DNA of 50,269 nt. It comes from an uncultured Lachnospiraceae bacterium (GTDB taxonomy: Bacteria > Bacillota > Clostridia > Lachnospirales > Lachnospiraceae). How positions within the stretch are numbered: the first letter of the stretch is position 1; the number at the start of each line of letters is the position of its first letter. Made by a program: the position numbers and the translations under genes. The notes under the pieces were generated by a model, which made no database searches, had not been told where the DNA came from, and was given only the letters and a program-made list of their open reading frames with translations. The stretch spans positions 1-50,269 of the forward strand of contig CAMWJF010000030.1 in the NCBI GenBank assembly GCA_947174505.1, in the 5' to 3' direction. Below, piece after piece: positions 15,033 through 21,867 of this stretch.

Positions 15033-18000
15033 ATGAAGATACTTACAAGTGAATGGAAGGACCGGCTTGAATATTGGATCAAAACATTGAAAAAGGACTT
15101 GTTTTGGCCGGTGGAAACAATCGGCTGGGCGAGTGCGGCCTGCGAAGATATTCTGTCTCTGGAGGATGCGGAGAAGCTGTCCTTTTCTACGGCCGAAAAG
15201 GGAATGACATGGGGCAGGGAATACGAATACAGGTGGTTTAAAGGAGAAATCTGCCTTCCAAAAGAGTGCGGAGGAGAAAGAATTGTACTCAATCTGAAAC
15301 CGGGATGCGAGTCTACTTTGTTTGTCAATGGAGTTCCTTTTGGCACCTACCGTGCCGACTGGATTTTGGAGGAACATCACTATCTGGTGGATAACACGAT
15401 CAGTATGTGCGCGCGTCCGGGAGAAACATACACAATTATGATGGAGAGCTATGCAGGACACTTCTTCCCCAAAGCGCATGAAAACTGTTCGGTGGGGCCT
15501 GTACTGCCGGGAGAATATGAAACGCACCTGGAACAGGGGAGGATAACTTCAGGAGAAAGCAGTTACGGTATTTGGAATGAGGACGCGTACCAGCTTCTCA
15601 TGGACGTGGAAACGCTGTATGGCCTTTTGCGGTCACTGGAGCCGGAATCACTGAGGGCGGTAAAGGTTGCCGAGGCTCTAAAAGAATTTACCCTGTGCTG
15701 TGACTTTGAACAGGAAGCAGAAAAGCGCAGGGAAAGCTACCGTACTGCAAGAAGGCTTCTGCAGCCGGTTCTCGCCTGTAAAAATGGAGATACCATTCCT
15801 GAATTCCTTGCAACGGGACATGCACATATCGACTATGCATGGCTTTGGCCCTGTGAGGAAACGATAAGGAAAACGGCGCGAACGTTTGCCGCCCAGCTCA
15901 GACTGATGAGAGAATATCCGGAGTATCGCTTTATACAAAGCCAGCCGGCGCTTTATATGCTCTGTAAAACATATTATCCTGATCTGTATGAGAAAGTAAA
16001 AGATGCGGTAAGAAACCGGCAGTGGATTCCGGAAGGCGCCATGTTTGTGGAGCCTGACACCAATTTGAGCGGCGGGGAATCGCTGATCAGACAATTGTTA
16101 TACGGAGAACGGTTCTTTGAAGAAGAATTCGGGATAAAAAGCAGGCTTCTCTGGCTACCGGACAGCTTTGGTTACAGCGGGGCCCTGCCCCAGATTTTAA
16201 AAAAGAGCGGTATAGAATACCTGGTCACACAGAAAATTTTCTGGTCCTATAATGAAGGAGAAAAATTCCCATACCATTATTTTCGGTGGAGGGGGATTGA
16301 CGGAACGGAGATTACTGCATTTTTACCTACCAGCTATAACTATAATACAAATCCGGAGGAAATGAACAGGGTATGGAAAGAGAGGGTGCAGGTTCATCAT
16401 CTGGAAAATTTTCTGATTCCCTATGGATATGGAGACGGTGGCGGAGGCCCCACAAGAGATCATGTGGAATATATCAGAAGACAGGAGAACCTGGAAGGGG
16501 GCGTTAAAGTAAAACAGGGAAATCCGGTTTCCTTTTTTGAGAGACTGGATGAAAAAGGGGGCCCCTCTGACACCTATTGCGGAGAACTGTATTTTACTGC
16601 CCACAGAGGGACTTACACTTCCCAAAGCAGGATAAAAAAGCTCAACAGAGAATGTGAAACTGCTTTGCACAATCTGGAGTATGCAGGAACACTTGCGCTG
16701 ATTGCCCGAAACGAATATCCGAAAGAAGAGCTGGACAACATGTGGAAAACTCTTCTGATCAATCAGTTTCATGACATCCTTCCGGGGTCTGCGATTCATA
16801 AGGTATATGAACGGACGGAAAAAGAATTGGAAGAGATAGCGGAACGGGCACGGACGATGGCGGTTGAAATTTTACAGAGTATGGTAATTTCGGAAGCCGG
16901 AAAGACGTCTTTTGTAAATACATTGCCCTTTGAAAGAAACTTCTGGTATTTTGACTCTGAAAAAGGGACTGAAAACAGAATCAGGCTGCCTGGTTTTGGC
17001 TGCCTGTGCCTTGATCAGGAAAAAGACCCCGTAACAGAAAACGGTCTTGCCATAGAACGGGAAGGAGGGTATGCCGTTGAAACGGATCTGATGCAGATGT
17101 TCATTAGCAGGGAAGGTGAGATTTCCTCGTTCTTCTTAAAAGAGAACGGAAAAGAATATGCGTCGGCGGCGATGAATCATTTCCGGCTGTTTAGAGATGT
17201 GCCAAGAGCTTTTGACGCATGGGATATCGACTCCAATTATGAAGAGCAGGAAGTGGGAAATGCCTGTGAGCTGAGAAGTAGTCTGTGGATGAATACGGAA
17301 AACATCTGTGTGATCCGTCTGGAAGGCAGGGTCGGGAATTCTTCCTTATGCCAGAGGATCAGGATCGAAAAGGATTCCCCGGTTATTATGTTCGAAACGG
17401 AAATAGACTGGAGAGAACGGCACAAACTTTTAAAGGTGTCATTTCCTACAACGATACCTGCATCGGAAGGAAGAAATGAGATACAGTTCGGCTATATCAG
17501 AAGACCTGCCGTAAGGAGCAGGGAGTGTGATAAAGAACGTTTTGAAGTGTGTAATCACAAATATACTGCGCTTTGTGATGCGGGCGCCGGCGCGGCCCTT
17601 CTGAATGACAGTAAATATGGGATCAGTATGTGTGACGGGAGAATGGAATTATCCCTGCTTCGGGCGCCGGTGTCACCGGACTTTGAGGCGGATTGGGGAA
17701 GGCATCAATTTACTTATGGTTTTATGGCATGGAACGGCAGTTTTGAAAAGGCGGAGGTTGTACAAAACGGCTATTTTATGAATGTGAAACCGCTTAAACT
17801 GTCAGGCCGCCTCAAACTTCCGTTCGTCGGAAACACAGCCAATGAAAATGTGGTGATAGAAACGGTCAAGGCATCCATGGATGGCAGGGGGGATGTGATC
17901 CTGCGTCTGTATGAGAGCATGGGAGCATTCACCAACACCGAGCTTGTATTGGGCGGCTGGGAGACGGAAGCATGGTTTTGCGATATGATGGAGAAAGAGG

Positions 18001-18137
18001 AGGAGAGGCTTATGCCGTTGAAAGAACATACTTATTTCTTATCTTTTGAGCCTTTTGAGATTAAAACCCTGCGCGTGAGGAGAAGGGATGGGGAGACTGT
18101 AAGGGAGGCCGAGTTATATAGTCACAGCCGCGGATAA
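15033..18137 (+). CDS. GH38 alpha-mannosidase
   Basis: A 1034-residue cytoplasmic retaining alpha-mannosidase, a length usual for bacterial GH38. The metal-binding HxD lies in GHAHIDYAWLWP (His265, Asp267). The catalytic nucleophile is in LWLPDSFGYSG (Asp377). A further metal-ligand His sits in NQFHDILPGSAI (His580). The N-terminal beta region, the GH38 core, a middle helical domain and a C-terminal beta domain follow in the normal order. It is last in the importer operon, so it probably trims alpha-mannosides taken up by the preceding transporter; linkage specificity is not visible. A terminator follows at 18154-18188. Confidence 0.92.
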   Translation: MKILTSEWKDRLEYWIKTLKKDLFWPVETIGWASAACEDILSLEDAEKLSFSTAEKGMTWGREYEYRWFKGEICLPKECGGERIVLNLKPGCESTLFVNGVPFGTYRADWILEEHHYLVDNTISMCARPGETYTIMMESYAGHFFPKAHENCSVGPVLPGEYETHLEQGRITSGESSYGIWNEDAYQLLMDVETLYGLLRSLEPESLRAVKVAEALKEFTLCCDFEQEAEKRRESYRTARRLLQPVLACKNGDTIPEFLATGHAHIDYAWLWPCEETIRKTARTFAAQLRLMREYPEYRFIQSQPALYMLCKTYYPDLYEKVKDAVRNRQWIPEGAMFVEPDTNLSGGESLIRQLLYGERFFEEEFGIKSRLLWLPDSFGYSGALPQILKKSGIEYLVTQKIFWSYNEGEKFPYHYFRWRGIDGTEITAFLPTSYNYNTNPEEMNRVWKERVQVHHLENFLIPYGYGDGGGGPTRDHVEYIRRQENLEGGVKVKQGNPVSFFERLDEKGGPSDTYCGELYFTAHRGTYTSQSRIKKLNRECETALHNLEYAGTLALIARNEYPKEELDNMWKTLLINQFHDILPGSAIHKVYERTEKELEEIAERARTMAVEILQSMVISEAGKTSFVNTLPFERNFWYFDSEKGTENRIRLPGFGCLCLDQEKDPVTENGLAIEREGGYAVETDLMQMFISREGEISSFFLKENGKEYASAAMNHFRLFRDVPRAFDAWDIDSNYEEQEVGNACELRSSLWMNTENICVIRLEGRVGNSSLCQRIRIEKDSPVIMFETEIDWRERHKLLKVSFPTTIPASEGRNEIQFGYIRRPAVRSRECDKERFEVCNHKYTALCDAGAGAALLNDSKYGISMCDGRMELSLLRAPVSPDFEADWGRHQFTYGFMAWNGSFEKAEVVQNGYFMNVKPLKLSGRLKLPFVGNTANENVVIETVKASMDGRGDVILRLYESMGAFTNTELVLGGWETEAWFCDMMEKEEERLMPLKEHTYFLSFEPFEIKTLRVRRRDGETVREAELYSHSRG

Positions 18138-18153
18138 AGATATTACGATCAGG

Positions 18154-18188
18154 AAACTGGCAGCCGTGTTAGAAAGGGCTGCCGGTTT
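18154..18188 (+). terminator. Intrinsic terminator after the GH38 gene
   Basis: AAACTGGCAGCC (18154-18165) pairs with GGCTGCCGGTTT (18177-18188) with one G-T pair and an 11-base loop, running into TTTTG. It closes the importer-mannosidase operon. Confidence 0.75.
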
Positions 18189-18216
18189 TGATAAATAATA
18201 GATAAATAATAGAAAT

Positions 18217-18230
18217 TGGGACTTGAACCC
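18217..18230. repeat. Copy of the tRNA-Leu T-arm, attL-like
   Basis: TGGGACTTGAACCC is identical to 19293-19306 inside tRNA-Leu(AAG), in the same orientation, 1.08 kb away. The two copies flank the toxin-antitoxin genes and an integrase remnant. This is the arrangement left by an element that integrated into the tRNA gene. AGTGACCA motifs occur just inside both ends (18236 and about 19199) and could be arm-type sites. Confidence 0.55.
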
Positions 18231-18364
18231 TGAAAAGTGACCAGGAAAATACAGTAAAATCAAGGGCTGTTATTAAAGCCTTGAGATATCTACGTTTGCG
18301 CGACGCGGCTTAATCTAAAAGTTGTAAAGTGGTGTATATACTAATATAAATAGCAGAAACAGTG

Positions 18365-18393
18365 TTGACGTACGCAAAGGCGTACGGTACAAT
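18365..18393 (+). promoter_or_regulatory. Promoter of the yefM-yoeB operon
   Basis: TTGACG (18365-18370), a 17-base spacer and TACAAT (18388-18393). The spacer is filled by a perfect inverted repeat, as expected for autoregulation. Confidence 0.75.
18369..18386. promoter_or_regulatory. Toxin-antitoxin autoregulatory operator
   Basis: CGTACGC (18369-18375), AAAG, GCGTACG (18380-18386): a perfect 7-base inverted repeat between the -35 and -10 boxes. YefM-type antitoxins bind such palindromes to repress their own operon; the binding here is inferred. Confidence 0.7.
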
Positions 18394-18416
18394 ATATATG
18401 GAAGGGAGATGGTGCT

Positions 18417-18671
18417 ATGACTGCAATCAGCGTAACAAAGGCAAGAGAAAATATATATCAAATACTATCTGATGTTAATAATAGTAGTCAGCCAATTACA
18501 ATTACGAACAATCGTGGAAAAAATGGTGTTCTCATATCAGAGGACGATTGGAATGCTATTCAGGAAACATTATATTTGAATTCTATACCAGGTATGGCAG
18601 AAAGTATTGTTGAAGCAGGAAAAGAGCCGCTGGAAGAGTGTCCTGTATATGATCCGGATGAGGAGTGGTAA
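18417..18671 (+). CDS. yefM: YefM/Phd family antitoxin
   Basis: An 84-residue antitoxin. The N-terminal DNA-binding and dimer region reads MTAISVTKARENIYQILSDV, then ITITNNRGKNGVLISEDDW, both standard for YefM. The C-terminal third is acidic and would neutralise the toxin by wrapping it. GGGAGATGGTGCT precedes the ATG. The toxin gene starts immediately after its stop codon. Codon use and surroundings are noticeably more AT-rich than the flanking loci, consistent with acquisition. Confidence 0.9.
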   Translation: MTAISVTKARENIYQILSDVNNSSQPITITNNRGKNGVLISEDDWNAIQETLYLNSIPGMAESIVEAGKEPLEECPVYDPDEEW

Positions 18672-18965
18672 ATGTATATAATCAGATTTAGTAAGCAGGC
18701 TGACAAAGATAAAAAGCTGCTAAAAGGGGCAGGACTTGATTCAAAAGCAAAAAATCTGTTAAATATTATAGCAGAAAATCCTTTCGGAAATCCACCGCCA
18801 TATGAGGGATTAGTGGGAAATCTAAACGGCTATTATTCCAGAAGAATTAATATACAGCATAGATTGGTTTATCAGGTATATAATGAACCAGTTGTCATTG
18901 ATGGAGTAAAATATGAAGGAACAATAAAGGTTGTCCGTATGTGGTCACATTATGAGAGGCTGTAA
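18672..18965 (+). CDS. yoeB: YoeB/Txe family mRNA interferase toxin
   Basis: A 97-residue ribosome-dependent endoribonuclease toxin of the RelE superfamily. Recognisable parts are an N-terminal strand IIRFSKQADKDKKLLKG, the PPYEGLVGNLNGYYSRR region with the likely catalytic Glu, the RRI..QHRLVYQVY strand and a C-terminal SHYERL with the His-Tyr pair important in E. coli YoeB. It has an inserted loop (EPVVIDGVKYEGT) before the last strand. It starts directly after the antitoxin stop. Confidence 0.9.
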   Translation: MYIIRFSKQADKDKKLLKGAGLDSKAKNLLNIIAENPFGNPPPYEGLVGNLNGYYSRRINIQHRLVYQVYNEPVVIDGVKYEGTIKVVRMWSHYERL

Positions 18966-19030
18966 GATAAAAAGGAAGCACCAACAGACGAGGAAACAGA
19001 ACAAGCAAAAGATTTCTCGATAGAAAGCAT

Positions 19031-19129
19031 ATGTGCGGGATTCTGAAACAGACATTGGAATATGCTGTTGATGCCGAATATATAGAGAAAAATCCTTACC
19101 GCATTAAAGTCAATAAGAAAAATTCGTAA
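19031..19129 (+). pseudogene. Tyrosine integrase remnant (core-binding domain fragment)
   Basis: A 32-residue reading frame containing GILKQTLEYAVDAEYIEKNP, which closely resembles the end of the SAM-like core-binding domain of phage-type integrases (typically ILxxAlxyAV...i..NP). No start with a ribosome site and no catalytic domain are present. It lies 155 bases from the tRNA-Leu gene, where an integrase gene of a tRNA-targeted element would be. The identification rests on this short motif. Confidence 0.55.
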
Positions 19130-19283
19130 GTAGCAGTAAAAAACCGAGTACGAAAGAGGTCTTTCAGGCCAACCTCAAAATCATGTAAAAAGTGATCAAA
19201 GTGACCAAAACATCATCCCATTCACAAAAATAAAAAGAGCCGGAAACCCTGATAAATCAACGATTTCAGCCCTCTAACGAGAC

Positions 19284-19367
19284 TGCGGAAGATGGGACTT
19301 GAACCCACACGTCGTTTCCAACACTAGATCCTTAGTCTAGCCTGTCTGCCAATTCCAGCACTTCCGC
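19284..19367 (-). tRNA. tRNA-Leu (anticodon AAG)
   Basis: An 84-base class II tRNA. Acceptor arms GCGGAAG and CTTCCGC pair perfectly, the discriminator is A, the anticodon stem CTAGA/TCTAG encloses loop CTAAGGA, the long variable arm suits leucine, and the T-arm contains GTTCAAGTC. CCA is not encoded. Its own promoter is at 19391-19419. Its T-arm is the duplicated sequence of the mobile scar. Confidence 0.95.
19293..19306. repeat. tRNA-Leu T-arm copy, attR-like
   Basis: TGGGACTTGAACCC within the tRNA gene, repeated at 18217-18230. The tRNA stays intact after the proposed integration, as is usual for tRNA-targeted elements. Confidence 0.5.
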
Positions 19368-19390
19368 ATACGTTACACAACGCATTTAAT

Positions 19391-19419
19391 ATAATACTGT
19401 CTGACAAGGAAAAAGTCAA
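19391..19419 (-). promoter_or_regulatory. Promoter of tRNA-Leu(AAG)
   Basis: Read on the minus strand: TTGACT (19419-19414), 17 bases, TATTAT (19396-19391), about 24 bases before the tRNA 5' end. A strong vegetative promoter. Confidence 0.78.
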
Positions 19420-19455
19420 GAGGTTTTGGAAAAATAGTTCGGTAATCTTTTCGGA

Positions 19456-19490
19456 GCGAAGAACTGCAGGTTTTCCCGGCAGTCCTTCGC
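19456..19490 (-). terminator. Hairpin after the sigma factor/DUF4179 operon
   Basis: GCGAAG-ACTGC arms (19456-19467 and 19479-19490) form an 11-pair stem with one internal mismatch. It sits 15 bases after the DUF4179 gene's stop on the minus strand, between that operon and the tRNA promoter. No clear T-tract. Confidence 0.5.
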
Positions 19491-19505
19491 GTTTCACATT
19501 CTGAC

Positions 19506-20780
19506 CTAAAAATCAACCTTTATTCCGAACATGGCGCCTTCTGCGATTTTTTTGTCGCTGCCTTTCAGCTCATCCATATATTTGATGTAATCGCATACAT
19601 ATACGTACACGGTGTCTGTATTTCGGCCATAAACGGAGTAGACTTCGGAATTATTCCCCTGGCTCTCCAATCGTTTTCCGTCTGCGTCACAGATGACCAC
19701 AACGTAGTCATATATGGGAGTGCCTTCCGGGAGAAGAAGCTCGGCTTTGATTTCAAAGTCAGTTTTTTCTACGGTGCCAATGCCGATGCCGTCTTCGTTG
19801 GTTTTATTAACCTGAACAAGCTGTGTCCCCTCTTTGTTCATGGTAACGTCGATGGCAAAATTCCAAGCGCCCTTATAGTGCTTTTTGACCGGATCCTGTA
19901 TTGTCACTTCGTTGCCGTCCGGGTCTATGAGCGGTACATCCTCATATTGCAGCAGATCGGCATAGATATCCGAAATCTCAAGATAGTAGGTAAACTGTTC
20001 CGGAAGCTGTGACACCTTATCTTCCCAAATCAGTTCGGCATCAGTCTGCGCTGTGGAGGAGTTTATGGCATGGCCGCTGGCCGCCAGATCTTCGTCCAGA
20101 GATACCCGTATGATGCCGGTAAAAGTATGGGCGTCCACAAACTCACCTTCTATATAATAGGGCGTGGGATAGCCCGATTTGGATGGGCGGTCTGCCCTGG
20201 TGAGTCCGGGCACACTGTAGTAAGTGTCGGTTTCCAGATACAATATATCATAATCCCAAAGATAACCGTCCATATTTTTCGTCCTGATAAAATCGGCCGG
20301 GAAGGCTTCCTCATTTTCAATGCAGAGTGCCAGATACAGGGCCTGTGCAGAGCAGTTTGCTTCGGAGACCGTGACGGTTATCCCGTTGGAGGTCTGCACG
20401 GGAGAATTTGTATCATTTTTTTCAGTGGCACTGCCATTGGATGATATTGACGGCCGTGTCGTGTTTTCGTCCCGGGTTATGCGGTCTTCCCTATAAACTT
20501 CAGAACCCTTGCTATAATCGCCTTTGTAGCTGACCTTATCCTGAACCATGGAAAAGATACGCCCGATGAGAGGCAGTTTTGCGGCAGAGGAAGGTTTGGA
20601 TACCAGGAGTACGCCCGTGCACAGTACGGTCAGGAGAATGGCTGCCGAAACGCCATGGCGCAGGGTAGTTTTTTTCCTTTGAAGCCGTTTCTTTTCTTTC
20701 ATCCCTGCCTGAATACCGGTCTTTACGGCCTGGGTCAGCTCCTTCGGGATCGGGATTGCGTCGAATCTGTCATTTTGCAT
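19506..20780 (-). CDS. DUF4179-type membrane protein, likely anti-sigma partner
   Basis: A 424-residue protein. A short cytoplasmic N-terminus (residues 1-40, Lys/Arg-rich near the membrane) is followed by one membrane helix (about 45-62) and a long extracytoplasmic region that begins with a Ser/Thr/Asn-rich linker and then beta-rich sequence (ITVTVSEANCSAQALYLALC). This is the architecture I associate with DUF4179 proteins next to ECF sigma factors. It overlaps the sigma gene by 11 bases. A role holding the sigma factor inactive until an envelope signal arrives is inferred from context. Confidence 0.72.
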   Translation of the reverse strand: MQNDRFDAIPIPKELTQAVKTGIQAGMKEKKRLQRKKTTLRHGVSAAILLTVLCTGVLLVSKPSSAAKLPLIGRIFSMVQDKVSYKGDYSKGSEVYREDRITRDENTTRPSISSNGSATEKNDTNSPVQTSNGITVTVSEANCSAQALYLALCIENEEAFPADFIRTKNMDGYLWDYDILYLETDTYYSVPGLTRADRPSKSGYPTPYYIEGEFVDAHTFTGIIRVSLDEDLAASGHAINSSTAQTDAELIWEDKVSQLPEQFTYYLEISDIYADLLQYEDVPLIDPDGNEVTIQDPVKKHYKGAWNFAIDVTMNKEGTQLVQVNKTNEDGIGIGTVEKTDFEIKAELLLPEGTPIYDYVVVICDADGKRLESQGNNSEVYSVYGRNTDTVYVYVCDYIKYMDELKGSDKKIAEGAMFGIKVDF

Positions 20781-21312
20781 AGCGTGTTACCTCCTTCTCT
20801 TCCACACGTTCGGTGAGCCGGCTGCGGAGCTGCTTTTTGGCGCGGTACAGCATTGCCTTGACGCTCCCCTCCGGAATATCCATAATCTGCGCGATTTCCC
20901 TGATTTTCAATTCCTGAAAGTAAAAGAGTATGACAACGGTTTTATATTGGTCTTTCAGGGAGTCGATGGCGTCGTACAGATCGACCTTTTCCTCGATCAT
21001 ATAATTTTCAATTCCGGTTTCAAGATATTCGTCCAGGGAAATGGTCTGTGCCCTTTTCTTATCCTGTCTGATGCAATTAATCAGAATTTTTGTGATCCAG
21101 GTCTTAAAGTAACGCGGTTCTTTCAGTTTTTCGATGCCAAGCATGCCTTTTGTCACGCATTCCTGCACAGCGTCCAGAGAATCGGCTTCGTTTTTTACAT
21201 ATAAAAAGGCGGTCTTATATAAGTAGACCTGATATTCGGCAATTAACTCGCCATAGGCGGATACATTGCCTTTGATAGCTTTTTTGACAAGTTTAATGGT
21301 GTCTTCCTTCAT
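20770..21312 (-). CDS. ECF-type sigma-70 family RNA polymerase sigma factor
   Basis: A 180-residue sigma factor with only regions 2 and 4. Region 2 reads YGELIAEYQVYLYKTAFLYV and ends in YFKTWITKILINC; region 4 contains KIREIAQIMDIPEGSVKAML, a clear helix-turn-helix. This matches extracytoplasmic-function sigma factors of the SigV/SigW kind. The downstream overlapping gene encodes a single-pass membrane protein, as expected for an ECF sigma and regulator pair. No typical ECF promoter (GAAC at -35) is obvious upstream, so autoregulation is not shown. Confidence 0.9.
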   Translation of the reverse strand: MKEDTIKLVKKAIKGNVSAYGELIAEYQVYLYKTAFLYVKNEADSLDAVQECVTKGMLGIEKLKEPRYFKTWITKILINCIRQDKKRAQTISLDEYLETGIENYMIEEKVDLYDAIDSLKDQYKTVVILFYFQELKIREIAQIMDIPEGSVKAMLYRAKKQLRSRLTERVEEKEVTRYAK

Positions 21313-21448
21313 CGGTGTCTTTTCCTTTCGTCATATTCCGTGGTGCTTTTTCATGGTCGGCGCGCGCGTTACCGATCTGTTTTATATTGATTAGATCACG
21401 GAAAAAGAGAAAAAGTTGCAATTTTAAATATAATTTTATCATAAAGGC

Positions 21449-21477
21449 TTGACATCAGACAAAAAAGACGATAGAAT
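21449..21477 (+). promoter_or_regulatory. Promoter of tRNA-Leu(CAG)
   Basis: TTGACA (21449-21454), 17 bases, TAGAAT (21472-21477), with the tRNA 5' end 12 bases downstream. Confidence 0.82.
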
Positions 21478-21488
21478 AACATTTGTTC

Positions 21489-21572
21489 GCAGGAATGGCG
21501 GAATTGGCAGACGCGCACGGTTCAGGTCCGTGTGGTAGCAATACCATGAGAGTTCAAGTCTCTTTTCCTGCA
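21489..21572 (+). tRNA. tRNA-Leu (anticodon CAG)
   Basis: An 84-base class II tRNA. Acceptor arms GCAGGAA and TTCCTGC pair perfectly with discriminator A; anticodon stem CACGG/CCGTG has loop TTCAGGT (anticodon CAG); a long variable arm is present; T-arm AGAGTTCAAGTCTCT. CCA is not encoded. It has its own promoter and a strong terminator. Confidence 0.95.
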
Positions 21573-21580
21573 CGCACTTA

Positions 21581-21608
21581 AGACATCGCCTCGGCGGTGT
21601 CTTTTTTT
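21581..21608 (+). terminator. Intrinsic terminator of tRNA-Leu(CAG)
   Basis: AGACATCGCC (21581-21590) pairs with GGCGGTGTCT (21593-21602), followed by seven T residues to 21608. A textbook GC-rich stem and T-tract. Confidence 0.88.
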
Positions 21609-21610
21609 GC

Positions 21611-21734
21611 GCGCATAAGCAGAGTCAGAAGATATACGGAGTATGTGCCATGCTTGCATGAGCACATGCGAAGGATATTTTATGACGAGCAACGCGAACG
21701 AGAAATGCGGAGCATTTCGAGTCTGCTTATGCGC
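21611..21734. repeat. Intergenic element with 13-base inverted ends
   Basis: GCGCATAAGCAGA (21611-21623) and TCTGCTTATGCGC (21722-21734) are perfect inverted repeats. Between them lie smaller hairpins, e.g. GAAATGC/GCATTTC (21702-21708 and 21712-21718) and GTGCCATGCTTGCATGAGCAC (near 21638). The right end (21711-21734) matches 35518-35541 at 22 of 24 bases, so the end sequence is dispersed in the genome. No protein-coding sense is seen in this 295-base gap between the tRNA and the GH94 gene. Confidence 0.6.
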
Positions 21735-21784
21735 ATAAGTAAAAGAAGGAAACAAGAAAAGGCAAAATATCACATTCTGATCTA

Positions 21785-21813
21785 TTTCCAAGCAAGTATT
21801 TCCTCCCTATAAT
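21785..21813 (+). promoter_or_regulatory. Promoter of the chitobiose phosphorylase gene
   Basis: TTTCCA (21785-21790), 17 bases, TATAAT (21808-21813). The -35 is weak (4 of 6), compatible with activation by the nearby response regulator. Confidence 0.6.
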
Positions 21814-21867
21814 GTAAGGTAAGAAGGCAGAAAGACGGAACAAACGTCTCATACGGGGAGGGGTTAC

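Noticed and set aside
18966..19030. Further coding remnant upstream of the integrase fragment
   Set aside because: Short frames here give no recognisable protein; only the 32-residue piece at 19031 supports a call.
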